64,000 nt of DNA from Adiantum capillus-veneris (Eukaryota > Streptophyta > Polypodiopsida > Polypodiales > Pteridaceae), in assembly GCA_014529385.2 (NCBI GenBank), contig CM043963.1, forward strand, positions 150,090,107 to 150,154,106. The letters run 5' to 3'. Below the pieces are notes generated by a model that had not been told where the DNA came from, searched no databases, and worked only from the letters and a program-made list of their open reading frames with translations. The position numbers were made by a program, and so were the translations under genes. The number at the start of each line of letters is the position of its first letter. Position 1 is the stretch's first letter. This document shows, one piece after another, positions 22,466 through 34,306 of the stretch.

Positions 22466-25400
22466 TGAGAGAGAGAGGCTTGACTCCGTAAGAGCTTGAG
22501 GTAGAGAGCTTCACCTCTTGAAAGTTGAGACGGAGGGAGAGAAAGCTTGAGCCTTGAGGGTTAGCCCAAGAGAGAGAGGTTGAGAGCTTGAGCCTTGAGG
22601 CCCGAGCGGCGAGACTATGGCTTGAGAGTTGAGAGCAAGGGAGAGAGGGCCTTGATGCATTTGTGAAGGAATGGGGGGAAGAGGGAGGAATATATAACCT
22701 TCCTGATGGCTGTATATGCCTGTTTTTTACCGTTGGCTGCCTTGGAATGACCGTTTTGTTGCTGCCCGTCTATGGCCGTTCGAGCCCGTTCCAGTCCGTT
22801 CTTGCCCATCCGTTCCAGTCACAGCCGGTCAGTCGGAACGCCCGTCCGTTCCGGGACATTCCAGGCATGATCAACCGGCCGGAACACTATTTCGGCGTTC
22901 CAAGGCCCCCTAGGCACGTTCCCTAGTAACTATGATCCAGGGAGGGATATGTATGACTATTGCGGACTCTTGGCAGTAGGCCATGGTGGGCAGAGGTATT
23001 ATTGTGTCTGGCAAGGCTCAGTGGATTACTATGCAGTTTTTGGGCTGCCTCTTGGGCTTCCTGAACATCTATGCGCCCAATGTGGCAAGTGTACGTGCAG
23101 AGTTTTGGTCTCACATTGTAGAGTCTTTGCCGCATACAGAGCAATGGTGCATTGGGGGTGACTTCAACATGCTAGAGGATCCCTTTGACAAGATTGGAGA
23201 TAGCCATGCTACTGTGCACGGGGCTCAGTTGGCAGCTTGGGAGAGGCTATGTATGACTTTAAGGGTTTCAGATGTTTGGCAGCACTCTAGCTTTGTGAGG
23301 CTCCCAGGCAGCTTGGCCTTCTCTCGCTTGGACCTTACACTGGGAGGAGTGAATCTATCTCAGATAGATCGCTTCTACGTAATGACCACATATGTGACTT
23401 GGGTGGCTGGGACATCTTTTTCGGACCATGCACCAGTGATCCTCACTACGACAGATAGACAGAGGAGGGGGAGCACGATGCTACGCATCCCTGAGAGGAT
23501 CTTGTTGGATTCAGAGCTCAGAGAGCGAGTGGTGGCTCTTTGGACAGAGGGCTTGGACACGCAAGACTCTCATGCTGACAGAGTGGCCTCTGGACTTGCT
23601 CAGCTTAGTGTCGTTTCTTTCATAAGGAGTCTACGGCTCGCCTAGTTGCAACGAGGGAGGAGGAGCCAGCATCTCCGACGGGCGTTGCTTCCTTGCAGAG
23701 GACGCAAGAGCAGCACCAAGACAGTCCTTGGTTAGAGGAGCAGTTGTAGCAGGCTCGCCAGGAGCTTGCCAGCATAGAGGAGAGGCAACATGAATTTGCT
23801 TTCGATCGGCAGGCAACTCAGTGGACGTAGGTGGGTGACAGAGTGACCGGGGCGTTCTTTGAGGTAGTTGGACCTGCCATGCGCACACTAGTGTCAGCCA
23901 GTTGAGGAGACCTGACAGGTTAGTGGCTTCAGAGCCAGAGGATATGCGTGCAGTTGCTTCTAACTTTTATCGTGACCTGTTGTAGCAAAGCCTCAGTCAG
24001 AGCGTTAGGATGCATGTAGAGAGCCCGTTTGGGAACAAATGCCTTGTCTTGTGACTGAGGAGATGCGCCAGAGGCTTGAGCTGCCTCTTCACTTAGAGGA
24101 GTTCCATGCGGCCCTTAAAGCACTTCCCCGAGGTAGTTGTCCCGGTGAGGATGGTTTGACTCCCGGTTTTTTCTTGGAGTACTGGGATTTGCTTGGCTCA
24201 GGCCTTTGCAATGCTTTTCAGTACATCTTGCACATAGGAGAGATGCCTGACAGCATGAGTGAGGGCTTGATCTACCTCATTCCCAAGGAGGGTGGTTCCT
24301 TGGATGAGATTCGGGGTGGCAGCCCATCACCATCCTCAACTCAGCCTACAAAATTCTAGCCAAGGCTCTGAGTTTGAGGATTCAGCCACTTCTAGAGAGT
24401 ATTATACATGGGACCCAGACAGGTTTTGTCAAGGAGCGCAGTATCCTTGACAACATCTTCACTTTTTGGGAGGCGTCTGTCCTCGTGCGCCTCCGAGGTG
24501 AGGATCTGGTGATACTTCTTCTCGATTTTGAAAAGGCCTACGATAGAGTTGACTCGGACTTCTTGGAGGGCACTCTACACAAAATGGGTTTCTCAGATGC
24601 TTAGATCAGAGGTGTGTCAGCTCTTTACAGACATGCACACAGTCAAGTGCTTTTGACAGGAGGTAGAGGAGACCGTTTCATGCTCACACACTCGGTCAGA
24701 TAGGGTTTTCCTCTAGCCCCCTTCCTCTTTTTGTTCTATGTTGAGGCGATCAGCAGATTTTTGGTTTCACAACAGGTTGGTCTGCGTGGCTTAGCGCTCC
24801 CTACTCGGGGCAATGAGCTACTTAATGCTAAGTTTGCAGACGACTCAGCTTTGTACTTGGAGGGCCAAGAGGCCAACCTGCACAGGTGTGAGCAAGCTCT
24901 AGCGACATTTTGTTGATCAACTGGAGGAAGACAGTGGCTTTCTGGGTTGGCAATGCTCCTATGCCTAATTGGTTGCCAGGTGAGGATTTTAGATGGATTT
25001 CCCCAGGGAGTGCAGTTTGCTACTTGGGCTGCCAGGTTGGCCTGGACTTGTCTTGAGTAGCAAATTGCTCCCCTCCTCTTGTCCATCAGGAGGAAGTTGT
25101 TACATTGGAGTTCGGCACAACTCTCTTTGGAAGGCAAAGTTGTAGTGGCCAGGCAAGTGTAGTTGGCTACTTTGTGGTACATTACATCTTGTTGGATCTT
25201 TTCGAGCTCTTGCATCAGCCAGGTAGAGAGGCTTATCAGAATCTTTCTTTGGTCAAGATGCAACACTTAGATAGCCCGGGCCAAATTAGCTTGGCAGGTC
25301 ATCACTCTACCTTGTTCTCAGGGGGTTTGGGGATCACCCAGCACAGCAAAGCAGAGCCCTTCTTGGGAAGTTTGTTGTCAGAGGATTGCTTCAAGGGGAG

Positions 25401-25681
25401 GAGCCCTGGAAGGAGTTTTTGCTTCAGCAGCTTAAAGCTCGAGTGCCTCAGGCAGGAGGCCCCTGGAGACCTTTCATCAGATGGATCTTCACAGAGATAC
25501 GCAGTTGGTCAAAGCAGGAGATTGGAGGATCGTTTTGCTGTGAGTTTGCTTCGCTCTTGGGAGCAGCTGCGGAGAGGCCTGGAGCAGCACCAACCCACTT
25601 GCACGGAGGAGCGCTTGAGACAACCCCTTGTTTGGAACCCCATGGTCATCACTCAGAGAGGCCACTTAGTTGGTAGTAGGC

Positions 25682-26435
25682 TAATTGAGTAAGTTTGTAT
25701 ATAAGTAAACCTAAACTAGCACTAATTGGCAGAAGAGGCAGCAGGAGCACCGTTGCTCAATAAGCACTTCTCAGCAAGAACCTTGGTGGATGTTCCTCCT
25801 CCAAGCAAAGACCCCCATCAACCTCAACCATGGGCGATTTCATCAGCAAGCACATCGCCAACAGATCCCAACATCTAGCATTTTCCAGATTTGTAGCCCT
25901 AGCGTTTTTGGAGCCATATTGCCCTCCCTTGTGCATGGCGTTTTCAGCATTAGCATCAGCAAATTTCAGCAGATAAGCACCGACAATTTTCAGCCATAAA
26001 TACCAGCCAAATCAGCGTTTTCAGCAGTCGCAGATTTCAGCCTTGAGCGTTTTTGGACAGCAGATACATACCTTCAGTTTTCAGCCCTAGCGTCGGCCTC
26101 GTCACCCCCGTCGACGACACCGACAGTCTAGACTTGCATCAGCACATGCATCCTCATTGTACCAGTTGTGCAATCAATAGTAGACCACTCTTGCCGACGA
26201 GAGTGGGGCCTTCGGAGGAGGGTTTTACAACGTCTCTGGTGTCCTATTCTCTTCTCTCTCTATCTCTCAGTCTCATACACTTTCTCGCATAGTGTCCATT
26301 CACTTTGTTGTGATCATAGCACTCTCTCATTAAGAACGGAAGGCTCTCCCTTCCATAAGAACAAAAAGGAACCTTGAGCACATTATGGAGCACTCATCTT
26401 GAGAAAGAACGACATTCATTCCGCTGCACCTTACA
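25682..26435 (+). repeat. 5' LTR of element D, 5'-truncated
   Basis: Corresponds to the reverse complement of the element C LTR from about its TATATAAG region onward: GGCAGAAGAGGCAGCAGGAG, the GTGGGGCCTTCGGAGGAGGG block, and the end ATTCATTCCGCTGCACC. The first few hundred bases of the LTR are absent. Confidence 0.7.
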
Positions 26436-26436
26436 T

Positions 26437-26448
26437 TGGTATCAGAGC
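26437..26448 (+). other. Primer binding site of element D
   Basis: Exact TGGTATCAGAGC one base after the LTR end CTTACA, as in element C (37740-37751 on the minus strand). Confidence 0.85.
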
Positions 26449-26863
26449 TTTGGCAATGTTCTGTATCACTCAAGGAAAGAACCACAAGAATCACAAGAAT
26501 TTTTTTGGCTTGTTGCGGTCTCACGAACCCAAGTTCGCTTGAGCGTGTCGATTCCTAATCGTGTTTTTGAAGAGTGACAGGAATCCCAGGAAAGAAGGGC
26601 TTGACCAGCCTCCCCGTGTGCCTCTTTTCACTCATTGAGAGCGGACCGTGCACTTAGCGGCCGGCCAATCGACGTGAGGTGGAAAAAAGCAACCTTGGTG
26701 TGAGCGCAAGGCCGCCAAGGGGTGCGCCCGCGGAAAAGAGAAGAACTCGGGTGAAGAGAAGATCCTTCTCAAACACGGATTGCAAGCGAAAGAAAACCTC
26801 AAGAACCTCAAGAACCCAAGAACCCAAGTTCCTCGTGAACATAAGAACCAAAGATCATAGTGC

Positions 26864-29041
26864 ATGGTCATCACCCGAAGCGGAATGGATACTTCGCATA
26901 CAGGTGATGAGCATGAGAGAGGTGACGAAGAGTTTTCCCCACCAAGAGATTTTTCCGACCCTCCCCCTTCTCCATCTACGCCACGAGTTGTACCAACTCC
27001 CATGGAGGTGATGGTCAAGTCGATGATGGAGATGATGGCACAACTAGAAAGAAAAGCAGAACGACGGGAAGCCAAGGACCGCGAGCGCGAAGAACGCAAC
27101 GAAAGAATTGCCATACAACAAGAAGCGACTCGCATTGCCTTGGAACGCGAGCGCGATGAACGAGAAGAAAGAAAAGCACAAAAACAAGAAGAAGCTGAAG
27201 CAAGACGAGCGGCCTTGGAGGTTGAGGGTGAGGCTCAAAGAGAACTCCGCACTCAAGAATTGGTTCGACAAGTACTTGCCTCGAAGTCCGAACCAGCCAA
27301 AGATCGTGGGAGTTCTTCAAGTGGCGCAAGCCACGATGCGGATTCCAACAACCCAGTCACAGAGAAGTTGACTTTCAGTAAGTATGATGGTAAGATGGAT
27401 GCTACGGTTATTCATTCTTCATTGCATCAATTTAATGCTTATTTTGCGACAACTAAGAAGAAGGGAAATAGCAAAGTTTTGAAAGCAGCCATGTATCTTG
27501 CCGGTGATGCCATCAATTGTACCACGCATGGCAAGAGGCACAGTTAGCCGCGCACCTAGAGAAAGCCGACGAATTCACGCCCCTTTCCTTCAATTGGGCT
27601 GATTTCCAAGACAAGCTCAAGGCGCGGTTTATGCCACCTCAGTACCTTGCACGATTGAAGGACGATTGGCACGCTCTCAAGCAAAATGCTATGCCGGTTA
27701 TGTCTTTTTCTAATCGTGTTTTGCAGCTAGGTACCGAATTACGCAAGTCGGATGATGAACGCAAAGAGGCATTCCTTTTTAGGTTAGACGACTATATCAA
27801 GTTTGATGTAGAAGTCTTCGACCCAATCGATCTCAACAAGGCGGTAGCGATTGCTCTCGCACAGGAGATGAAGCACAACAAGGGAAAGCCCAAGGAGAGC
27901 AAGACTTCCACAAGTACCTCTCAGACTTCTCAGAACCCTCAGAACAATATGAACGGTAACTCTTCTAACCAATCTTCCAACAGTCTCTCAGAAAATAACT
28001 CTTCTAATGAACCTAAAGGTAAGGCTAACACAATTGCTAAACCTAAGCTCACTCTAGATGAAAAGGTAGCACAAGGAATTTTAGGAGGATACATCACGTC
28101 GGAAGAGCAAAGCACTTATTCTAAGGAAGGTCGTTGTTTTCATTGTAGCATTAAGGGTCACATAAAAAGAACATGTCCTAAGCTTGAATCGAATGAATCT
28201 AAAGAATCCACAGAACCCACTTCCTCTGTCAATGCAATTACTCATAACACGAATGTGCCCCAAGTTTCTCCTCACCCTCCCATTGATAATTCTCTCATTA
28301 GAAGTTATGGCCTTATGACGGGGCACCGTTTTGTCATATTGTTTGACCCAGGTAGTATGCATGATGTGATCAATCCCTCTTGTTGAGAAAGCCCGCCTAG
28401 AGGTTAGTCAGAAATCTCCTCTCGAGGTCTCTGGCTTTGTTCCCGGTATGGACTCTCTCATCACGCAAGAGTGTCTTGGTGTGTTGTTTACTATTCAACA
28501 AACTGCTTTCCGTAGAAGATTTTTAGTCTCTCCTCTCTCACGATGTGATATGATTTTGGGCATTCGATGGTTTTGTGAGAATAACCCTCTCATTAATTGG
28601 GCGGAAAATACATTCACTTTCAATGCCAAAAGTGATTCTCCCATTGTCATTCGTGGAGAGGAAGTTGTTCGTTCTCCCTCTCTCATTGCAACTGTGCAGG
28701 CGAAGATTGAACGGATTCAGGAGAAGGAGACTCTCTCAGTCTCTTCTTCTTTAAAGCAAGACACACATGATTTGCATGATGATGATTTGAATGACAATGA
28801 TAAGCACGATGATTTGGATGATAATGATGAGCATGATGATTTGCATTATTAAGATGTGATTTCTCACAAGCATGATGATTTTCATGAAGATGTGATTGTT
28901 CACAAGAAGGATGATGTGTTAGTTGATACTTTCTCTAGTGAAGATAACCTCATTGCAGAGACGATCAATCACGAAGAACCGATCTTGGCTCTCAGCCTAG
29001 GTCCACAGAACCCTCACAGGAAGTATTATGTGTTCGCATGA
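26864..29041 (+). pseudogene. Element D gag-protease polyprotein, frameshifted
   Basis: gag starts MVITRSGMDTSHTGDEHERG. Residues about 45-145 are a long Glu/Arg/Lys-rich helix (EERNERIAIQQEATRIALER), probably a coiled coil. The capsid-like part has LTFSKYDGKMDATVIHSSLH and AMYLAGDAIN; a one-base loss near 27520 shifts frame, then LARLKDDWHALKQNAM and SNRVLQLGTELR follow. A canonical zinc knuckle CFHCSIKGHIKRTC lies near 28134-28175. The protease has FDPGSMHDVI (28345-28375), which keeps the catalytic Asp but has Pro after it, and CDMILGIRWF near 28550. A 2-base loss near 28378 breaks the protease relative to element C. The end is a striking Asp/His-rich stretch (28770-28930). No pol follows. 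Confidence 0.75.
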
Positions 29042-29053
29042 TTAGCGCACGCA

Positions 29054-29530
29054 TTGTACGAGTGTTTCATTTGTGATCGTTTCATGTATTTTAGTCAGCG
29101 TCTTTATGTGATCCCTTTTCCTAGGCATGACATATTGTACGTTGAGCACGTTTCACTCATGAATGAGCAAGAATGTATGCGGATTGTTCATGAAAAGTTG
29201 AAAAGTATGCATTCAAGGAAGCCACATTCCATGTCTCTTCCTTGGCATGACACATTTGTAGAAAGAGCACAAGAAAGTATGAGCACCAAGCATGGGCATT
29301 TCCATTGTGAATTGCCACGATTGATTGCTTTAGATCAAAAGAGAAAGATTCGATCTCATTGTTTGCGTGTGTGTGGTGAACAGTTTGGCACTCCGTCTCT
29401 TTGTTCATCTACATTGCATGCACAGTCTTTGAGGAAGACAAGATTTTTTCCACTCACTTTACATGGAATGGGTATGTTCATGGTTTTGTGTTCGAAATGG
29501 TTTCAGGAATTTTCAGCCATGGAGATTCCA
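29054..29530 (+). other. Conserved tail of elements C and D between protease and 3' LTR
   Basis: An open stretch with YVIPFPRHDILYVEHVSLM and ECMRIVHEKLK; the equivalent region of element C (34853-34307, minus) reads very similarly with scattered stops. I recognise no domain. Conservation is at the DNA level in both copies, so it could be either a degenerate coding tail or a cis-acting region such as a packaging or dimerisation signal. Confidence 0.4.
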
Positions 29531-30102
29531 GCATCTAGTGTTTTCCAGATTTGCAGCCCTAGCGTTTTTGGAGCCATATCACCCTCCCTTGTGCATGGCG
29601 TTTTCAGCATGAGCATCAGCAGATGAGCACCGACAATTTTCAGCCATAAAGACCAGCAAAATCAGCGTTTTCCACAGCGTTTTCAGCAGTCGCAGAATTC
29701 AGCCTTGAGCGTTTTTGGACAGCAAATACATACCTTCAGTTTTCAGCCCTAGCGTCGGCCTCATCACCCCCGTCGACGACACCGACATAGTCTAGACTTG
29801 CATGAGTCACCTGCATCCTCATTATACCAGTTTGTGCAATCCATAGTAGACCACTCTCGCCGACGAGAGTGGGGCCTTCGGAGGAGGGTTTTATAACCGT
29901 CTTGGTGTCGTATTTCTCTTCTCTCTCTATCTCTCAGTCTCATACACTTGCACGCACAGTGTCCATTCACTTTGTTGTGATCATAGCACAATCTCATTAA
30001 GAACGGAAGGCTCTCCCTTCCATAAGAACAAAAAGGAACCTTGAGCACATTATGGAGCACTCATCTTGAGAAAGAACAACATTCATTCCGCTACACCTTA
30101 CA
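29528..30102 (+). repeat. 3' LTR of element D, 5'-truncated
   Basis: Matches the 5' LTR from the CATCTAG(T/C)(G/A)TTTTCCAGATTT block (25872 onward) to the end CACCTTACA. The start is approximate. The LTR's normal beginning TGTCACGTGACA is not present. Confidence 0.65.
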
Positions 30103-30881
30103 ATACTGGCAACACGGAGAGAGGCTCGTTCTGCTGCAGCACCTCATTGGCAGGAGGAGGGTCTCACAACTGAGTTCTTGTCAGCCTTTTGGGTGAAATT
30201 GTGGGTCGCTAGACAGCCGCGGCGAGTCTCTTTGTTCCAGTGGCTAGTTGCACATAGAGCTACAGCAATGGGGAGCGGAGCTGGCTAGTACATAGTGGCC
30301 TTCCGGCAGCATGCGCAGCTTGTGACCATCCTTTGGAGAGTCAGTGTCACTGTCTGTGGGACTGCCCTATGGCAGAGCAGGTTTGGCTTCGGGTCCTTCG
30401 GCTGATGCCAGTTCTTTCCACCGCACAACAATACACTTGGGGGCAGCTGCTTGATCCACTCTCACGAGCCCTGCACTACAGTTTGAGCTATCCTCCACTA
30501 GCAGGATGATAGTGATACAAGGGGGTCGACCTACACTCCAGCCTGCTACAGAGCTTACTCCACAGGAGTGGTGCAATGAGAGAGGTGTGTTCGGAGCTCG
30601 TCTGTGGCCTAACACTCTGGTTCATTTGGCGGGGTCTACTGCTTCCACATCTTCGAGGCTCACCTTGTGCCACGAACGGAGACTGTTCAAGATTTTTGGT
30701 TGGAGTTGATCCTTACTTTCAGGAGGCAATTCGAGACTTCAAGGCCTCCGACCGCATGCGGGAGCACAGAGAGGCGTTCCTTCGACTCTGGCGCCCTGGG
30801 CCTTTCTTCACCATGGTCCGGGGTGAGCTCAGATGGCACTACTGTCCACCTGTGTGGCTTTTCCCTCCTCCCATCTCTTGA
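30103..30881 (+). pseudogene. LINE A ORF2 C-terminal part: zinc-finger tail
   Basis: Resumes opposite 46425 of LINE B with HWQEEGLTTEFLSAFWVKLW-like sequence, then LFQWLVAHRAT, CAACDHPLESQCHCLW-like sequence (30318-30362, Cys-Cys-His-Cys tail), and ends REAFLRLWRPGPFFTM and WHYCPPVWLFPPPIS before the stop near 30881. Frameshifts break it. A short 3' UTR with GTTGTAGC-type sequence and an A-rich tail follow. Confidence 0.7.
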
Positions 30882-31027
30882 TTTAGCCCTCATTGTACAT
30901 ATGCTGTTTTTTTCGTTGGGAGAGTCTCCCCTTATGGTTGTTGTAGCACTCTCTAGTAGTGGTGGTTGTAGCCCTATGGGCAGTTTTATTAACTAATAGA
31001 AGGATCTTTTTCTCGAAAAAAAATAAA

Positions 31028-31802
31028 AATTTGTGCAAAGCTTATGGAAAAATCAACGGCTTGAAAGCCCTTATCTTTTTTGACCCAAGAGCTACCGAGA
31101 ATTTCATTCATCCCGACTTCCTCAAGCAGATGGACTTTACAAGGTGGAGCAATTTGTGACGCTCTCTTGGGCATGCCTTGGCACGCCACGAATGTGTTAA
31201 AGAGTTCAGGCATCTCTCCTGATTCGTCCAGTCGGTCCCAGTTCCTCCCACGGATAGGTGTTAGGGAGTGAGGGTTGTTTTGTGGTTGTGCCCAGGCAGT
31301 GTGAGGTAGGTTTCTCATGTCGGGTTGTGTCTAGTGACAGAAACTAATGACGTGGCATGTCCATAAGTTGTCCCAACTTATAGGGCACCTGTCGACAACG
31401 CTACCGAGAATTTCATTCATCCCGACTTCCTCAAGCAGATGGACTTTACAAGGTGGAGAACTTGAAGCCGAGCTAGCCAATGGGAAAACTACCTCTCCCA
31501 ATAACCATCCAAGGATACCATGGAAAGGTAAATTTTCACATCATGCAGTTGAGCAATTTGTGACGCTCTCTTGGGCATGCCTTGGCACGCCACGAATGTG
31601 TTAAAGAGTTCAGGCATCTCTCCTGATTCGTCCAGTCGGTCCCAGTTCCTCCCACGGATAGGTGTTAGGGAGTGAGGGTTGTTTTGTGGTTGTGCCCAGG
31701 CAGTGTGAGGTAGGTTTCTCATGTCGGGTTGTGTCTAGTGACAGAAACTAATGACGTGGCATGTCCATAAGTTGTCCCAACTTATAGGGCACCTGTCGAC
31801 AA
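31028..31802 (+). pseudogene. Element G protease remnant and LTR start, tandemly duplicated
   Basis: Right half of element G after the LINE A target duplication. KAYGKINGLKALIFFDPRAT then ENFIHPDFLKQ (31035-31135) is a gypsy retropepsin start. It runs after a short gap into LTR-like TGTTAGGGAGTGAGGG (31259). The unit GCTACCGAGAATTTC to GTCGACAA then repeats: 31091-31399 and 31400-31802. The second unit has about 94 extra bases (AACTTGAAGCCGAGC to CATGCAGTTGA), encoding more protease, that the first lacks. No reverse transcriptase is present, so element G was already deleted. Confidence 0.6.
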
Positions 31803-32259
31803 TGCCCTAGGGACCTAGGGACACTCGAATCAATAAAAAGAAAAGCGTTGACTGGCTGTACGGATCGTCGTGATTTGCACTGACAGGCTGTACGGACGTC
31901 CGTGATTTGCGCTGGCTGTGCTGACGTGGCAAGCAGTACGGATTTCCGCGTTTTGTGCTGCCAATTGCTGACATGGCAGGTTGTACGGAATTCCATAATT
32001 TGCATTGACAGCTTTTTGGGCTAGTAGCTTTTGAGTTTGAAGCTTTTGGACTAACTGCTTTTGGGGCTTTGCTTTTGGCATCTGAAAATTTATAAGAGGC
32101 CCTGGGGCCTCACTCTGCAGAGCATCTGGACATAGAGTCTAAGAGCAGAGGTCCCTCGAGAGTTGTACTTTGCAATGATTAATGATAAAGAAATACCGAA
32201 AGGGGGGCCAAACTTTGGGGCCAATACCTTTGTGCACGAACCTACGCCGGGCCGTGTCG

Positions 32260-32353
<94 letters not shown>

Positions 32354-32451
32354 AATTTTTTTTAATATTTTTTATTAAAGTTCAATGATTTTGAAGCTTC
32401 TATTTGTATGTTGCTATTGATTTCTCGCTTGGAGTGTCCAAGCCTGTTACA
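31803..32451 (+). repeat. LTR F (same family as the element K LTR), with U3 repeats and CT-TA microsatellite
   Basis: Shares with the LTR at 47792-48489 (inverse orientation) the CTGTACGGACG motifs, the GCTTTTGG(G)CTTTGCTTTTGGC block, the AAATACCGAAAGGGG block near 32190 and the end GGAGTGTCCAAG...CTGTTACA (32451). From 31845 to 32010 it holds about four imperfect units containing GGCTGTACGGA...GTGATTTGC. A (CT)n tract (32262-32304) passes directly into (TA)n (32304-32341). A TATA-like TTTATAAG lies at 32088. The start is uncertain. Confidence 0.55.
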
Positions 32452-32808
32452 TCTCGCCATGTTTAGCTCGGGTTTTGGCTTGGTTCCATGGTCCTTAGTA
32501 CTCCTGCAGGCTTGTCATATTTTTTCCCTAAGCACTATGGTCATCTGCTACCCTCTACAACTATTCTCCCTTTTTTCCCAAGGTCTTGGAGGTAAAGGGC
32601 TGGGTCGGGCAGGCTGATGTATGGCCTATATAGCCAAGGGGAGGGTCACCTCTTATAGCATAGCAGTATAGCCCAGAGGGGGGCGCCGTCCCTTGGATGC
32701 CCCAAGGGGACTTGGTCCAGAGGCAGAGCAGCCAGCATTTTGCTGCAGATCAGCCAATGTTTTTGGCATGGATCAGCCCAGCGTTTTTGCTCAGCAGTTC
32801 AGCCCCAA
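32452..32808. other. Unassigned sequence between LTR F and element C
   Basis: No coding content recognised. It contains GCGTTTTTGC-type motifs common in the C/D family LTRs. Before insertion of element C this ran straight into 39067 onward; the 5-bp duplication CCCAA (32804-32808 and 39062-39066) marks the join. Confidence 0.5.
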
Positions 32809-34115
32809 TGTAAGGTGCAGCAGAATGAATGTTGTATTTTCTAAAGATTAGTGATCTTTATTGCTCAAGGTTCCTTTTAGTTCTTAGGGAAAGAGAGAGC
32901 TTTCCGTCTTGTATAGAGTGCTATGATCACGAACAAAGTGAGTGGATACTGTGCGTGCAAGTGAATGAGACTGAGAGAAGGAGAGAGAAGAGATACGACA
33001 CCGAGAGGTTGTAAAACCCTCCTCCGAAGGCCCCACTCTCGTCCGCAAGAGTGGTCTACTTTGATTGCACAAAGGTGAACAATGCGAATGCAATGGACTG
33101 ATGCAATGCGACTATGCCGATGGTGACGACGGTGATGACGACGACGACTCAATGGCTGAAATCTGTAGGCTTCTAATCGCTGAATTCGGGGGCTGTTTCG
33201 GTGGCTGAAAATGATTGTTTTGGCTGCGTTTTCTTGGGCTAAAGATAGGCGAGCTGTTGCAACCAATCTAGGGCTGATCTGTTGTGCTTCATCTGCTGAT
33301 AATCCTGCGTTTTCCGATGCTGAATTGCTGATCCAAAAATGCTGGAATGGCAGAGGTGCTACTGCGTTTTATGGCTGAAAACGCTGGTTCAAAAACGCTA
33401 AGGCTATGGGTACTGCTGCTACAAACAGGATGAATCTACAACCACTAGATGACTTGGGGAGTGAGGGCAATCAAGCAAAGGCTGAAATCGCCATGGGATC
33501 TCGTATGGCTGAGGAAAGGAAAAAACGCTACCAGGCTGAATTGTGGGAAAACGCTGATGCTGATGTGGTTCTGTCGCAGGAAAAACACCGAGGACGGGGT
33601 TGATCTGCAAGGGACTAGCGCCAGAAGGAGGAAGACTTCAGGCGATGCTGATGCTCTGTGAAAACGCCAAGGAAGTGGGAGGTATGGCGATAGCGGGTCA
33701 TGAGCGGGGGGTACTGCTGAGAAGTTGCCTGTTGAGCGGGAAGCTCCTGCTGCCTCTTCTGCCAGAAAGTGCTAACTTAGGTTTGCTTATATATTAACTT
33801 AGCAAAATTGCCCTACCTACTTTTGTTGGAAAGTCACTTAAAAATAATAAGTGAAAATCCCAATAAATAGGAAAATAGGCTAAATGCACTGGAAAATTCC
33901 CCTACTGATGCAAATGGATTCGGATGGGAATTCCGATGATCATGTTGTGTGCAACCGGAGGATATGCATCTATGCTAAGTGAATGGGCATGCACGGTCTA
34001 CGAATAGACTCACAAAAGTGCCAGATCACTGCTAATCTAAACTTGACTGAACTGACTGAACCCTGCTGTGGTGTAGCTTGTCCACGGACACTAGGTTGGG
34101 ATGTGTCACGTGACA
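32809..34115 (-). repeat. 3' LTR of element C
   Basis: Minus-strand LTR starting TGTCACGTGACACATCC at 34115, ending GCACCTTACA at 32809. Nearly identical to 37753-39061; small differences are visible, for example around 32915 against 37858. Confidence 0.9.
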
Positions 34116-34306
34116 TCCCCTCCTTTTCAAAGTGAGATACTGGTACCGAACTGTATGGCGTCAAGGGAGATCGCCAACAGCATCCGGAATCCTGGAAGGA
34201 ACTCTTCGCCGACCCACTCTGATGTGTGGGTCGCGCGGTACTTGAACTTCATAAAGGTTTGCAACGCTTGCTTCTTTGGGCCACGTCGAAAGCGACTCAA
34301 AGTCTT

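Larger units (their letters stand above)
19471..22934 (-). mobile_element. hAT-family DNA transposon with degraded transposase
   Basis: Inserted in LINE A. Target duplication of 8 bp, ATCCAAGG (19463-19470) and ATCCAGGG (22935-22942), with one difference; LINE B has one copy there (about 43101-43108). Terminal inverted repeats: left CATAATTACCCGGAACG, right reverse complement CATAGTTACTAGGGAACG. Both ends carry many GGAACG/CGTTCC motifs (19480-19570 and 22760-22920) that look like subterminal transposase-binding repeats. The transposase lies on the minus strand. A 685-bp relative with the same ends sits in LINE B at 40445-41129. Confidence 0.85.
19241..25681 (+). pseudogene. LINE A ORF2, N-terminal two thirds: endonuclease and reverse transcriptase, split by hAT
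   Basis: Starts MRIVSWNVQGLGG, the typical N terminus of plant L1 endonucleases. The hAT insertion at 19471-22934 splits the endonuclease. It resumes with FLNIYAPNVA, GGDFNMLEDPFD (23155-23190) and FSDHAPVILT (about 23420). Reverse transcriptase follows: GLIYLIPKEGGSLDEI, GTQTGFVKERSILDN, LLLDFEKAYDRVD (24510-24555) and FADDSALYL (24833), the FADD catalytic box. Multiple stops and frameshifts occur (for instance around 23640, 24340, 24600 and 24915). The C-terminal part lies at 30103-30881, beyond LTR element D. Confidence 0.8.
25682..30102 (+). mobile_element. Element D: gag-protease-only LTR retrotransposon
   Basis: Inserted in LINE A ORF2. The 5' LTR (25682-26435, lacking its first part) ends ...GCACCTTACA, one base before the primer site TGGTATCAGAGC. 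gag-protease follows (26864-29041), then a tail without reverse transcriptase, RNase H or integrase, then a partial 3' LTR (about 29528-30102) ending ...CACCTTACA. LINE sequence resumes at 30103. Element C at 32809-39061 is a more complete relative with the same content. The 5' LTR start and 565 bp of adjacent LINE were probably lost in one deletion. Confidence 0.8.

Noticed and set aside
29054-29626. Reverse transcriptase of element D in the region after protease
   Set aside because: No RT block (LDL.SGYHQ-type or YLDD-type) could be found in any frame there or in the parallel part of element C.
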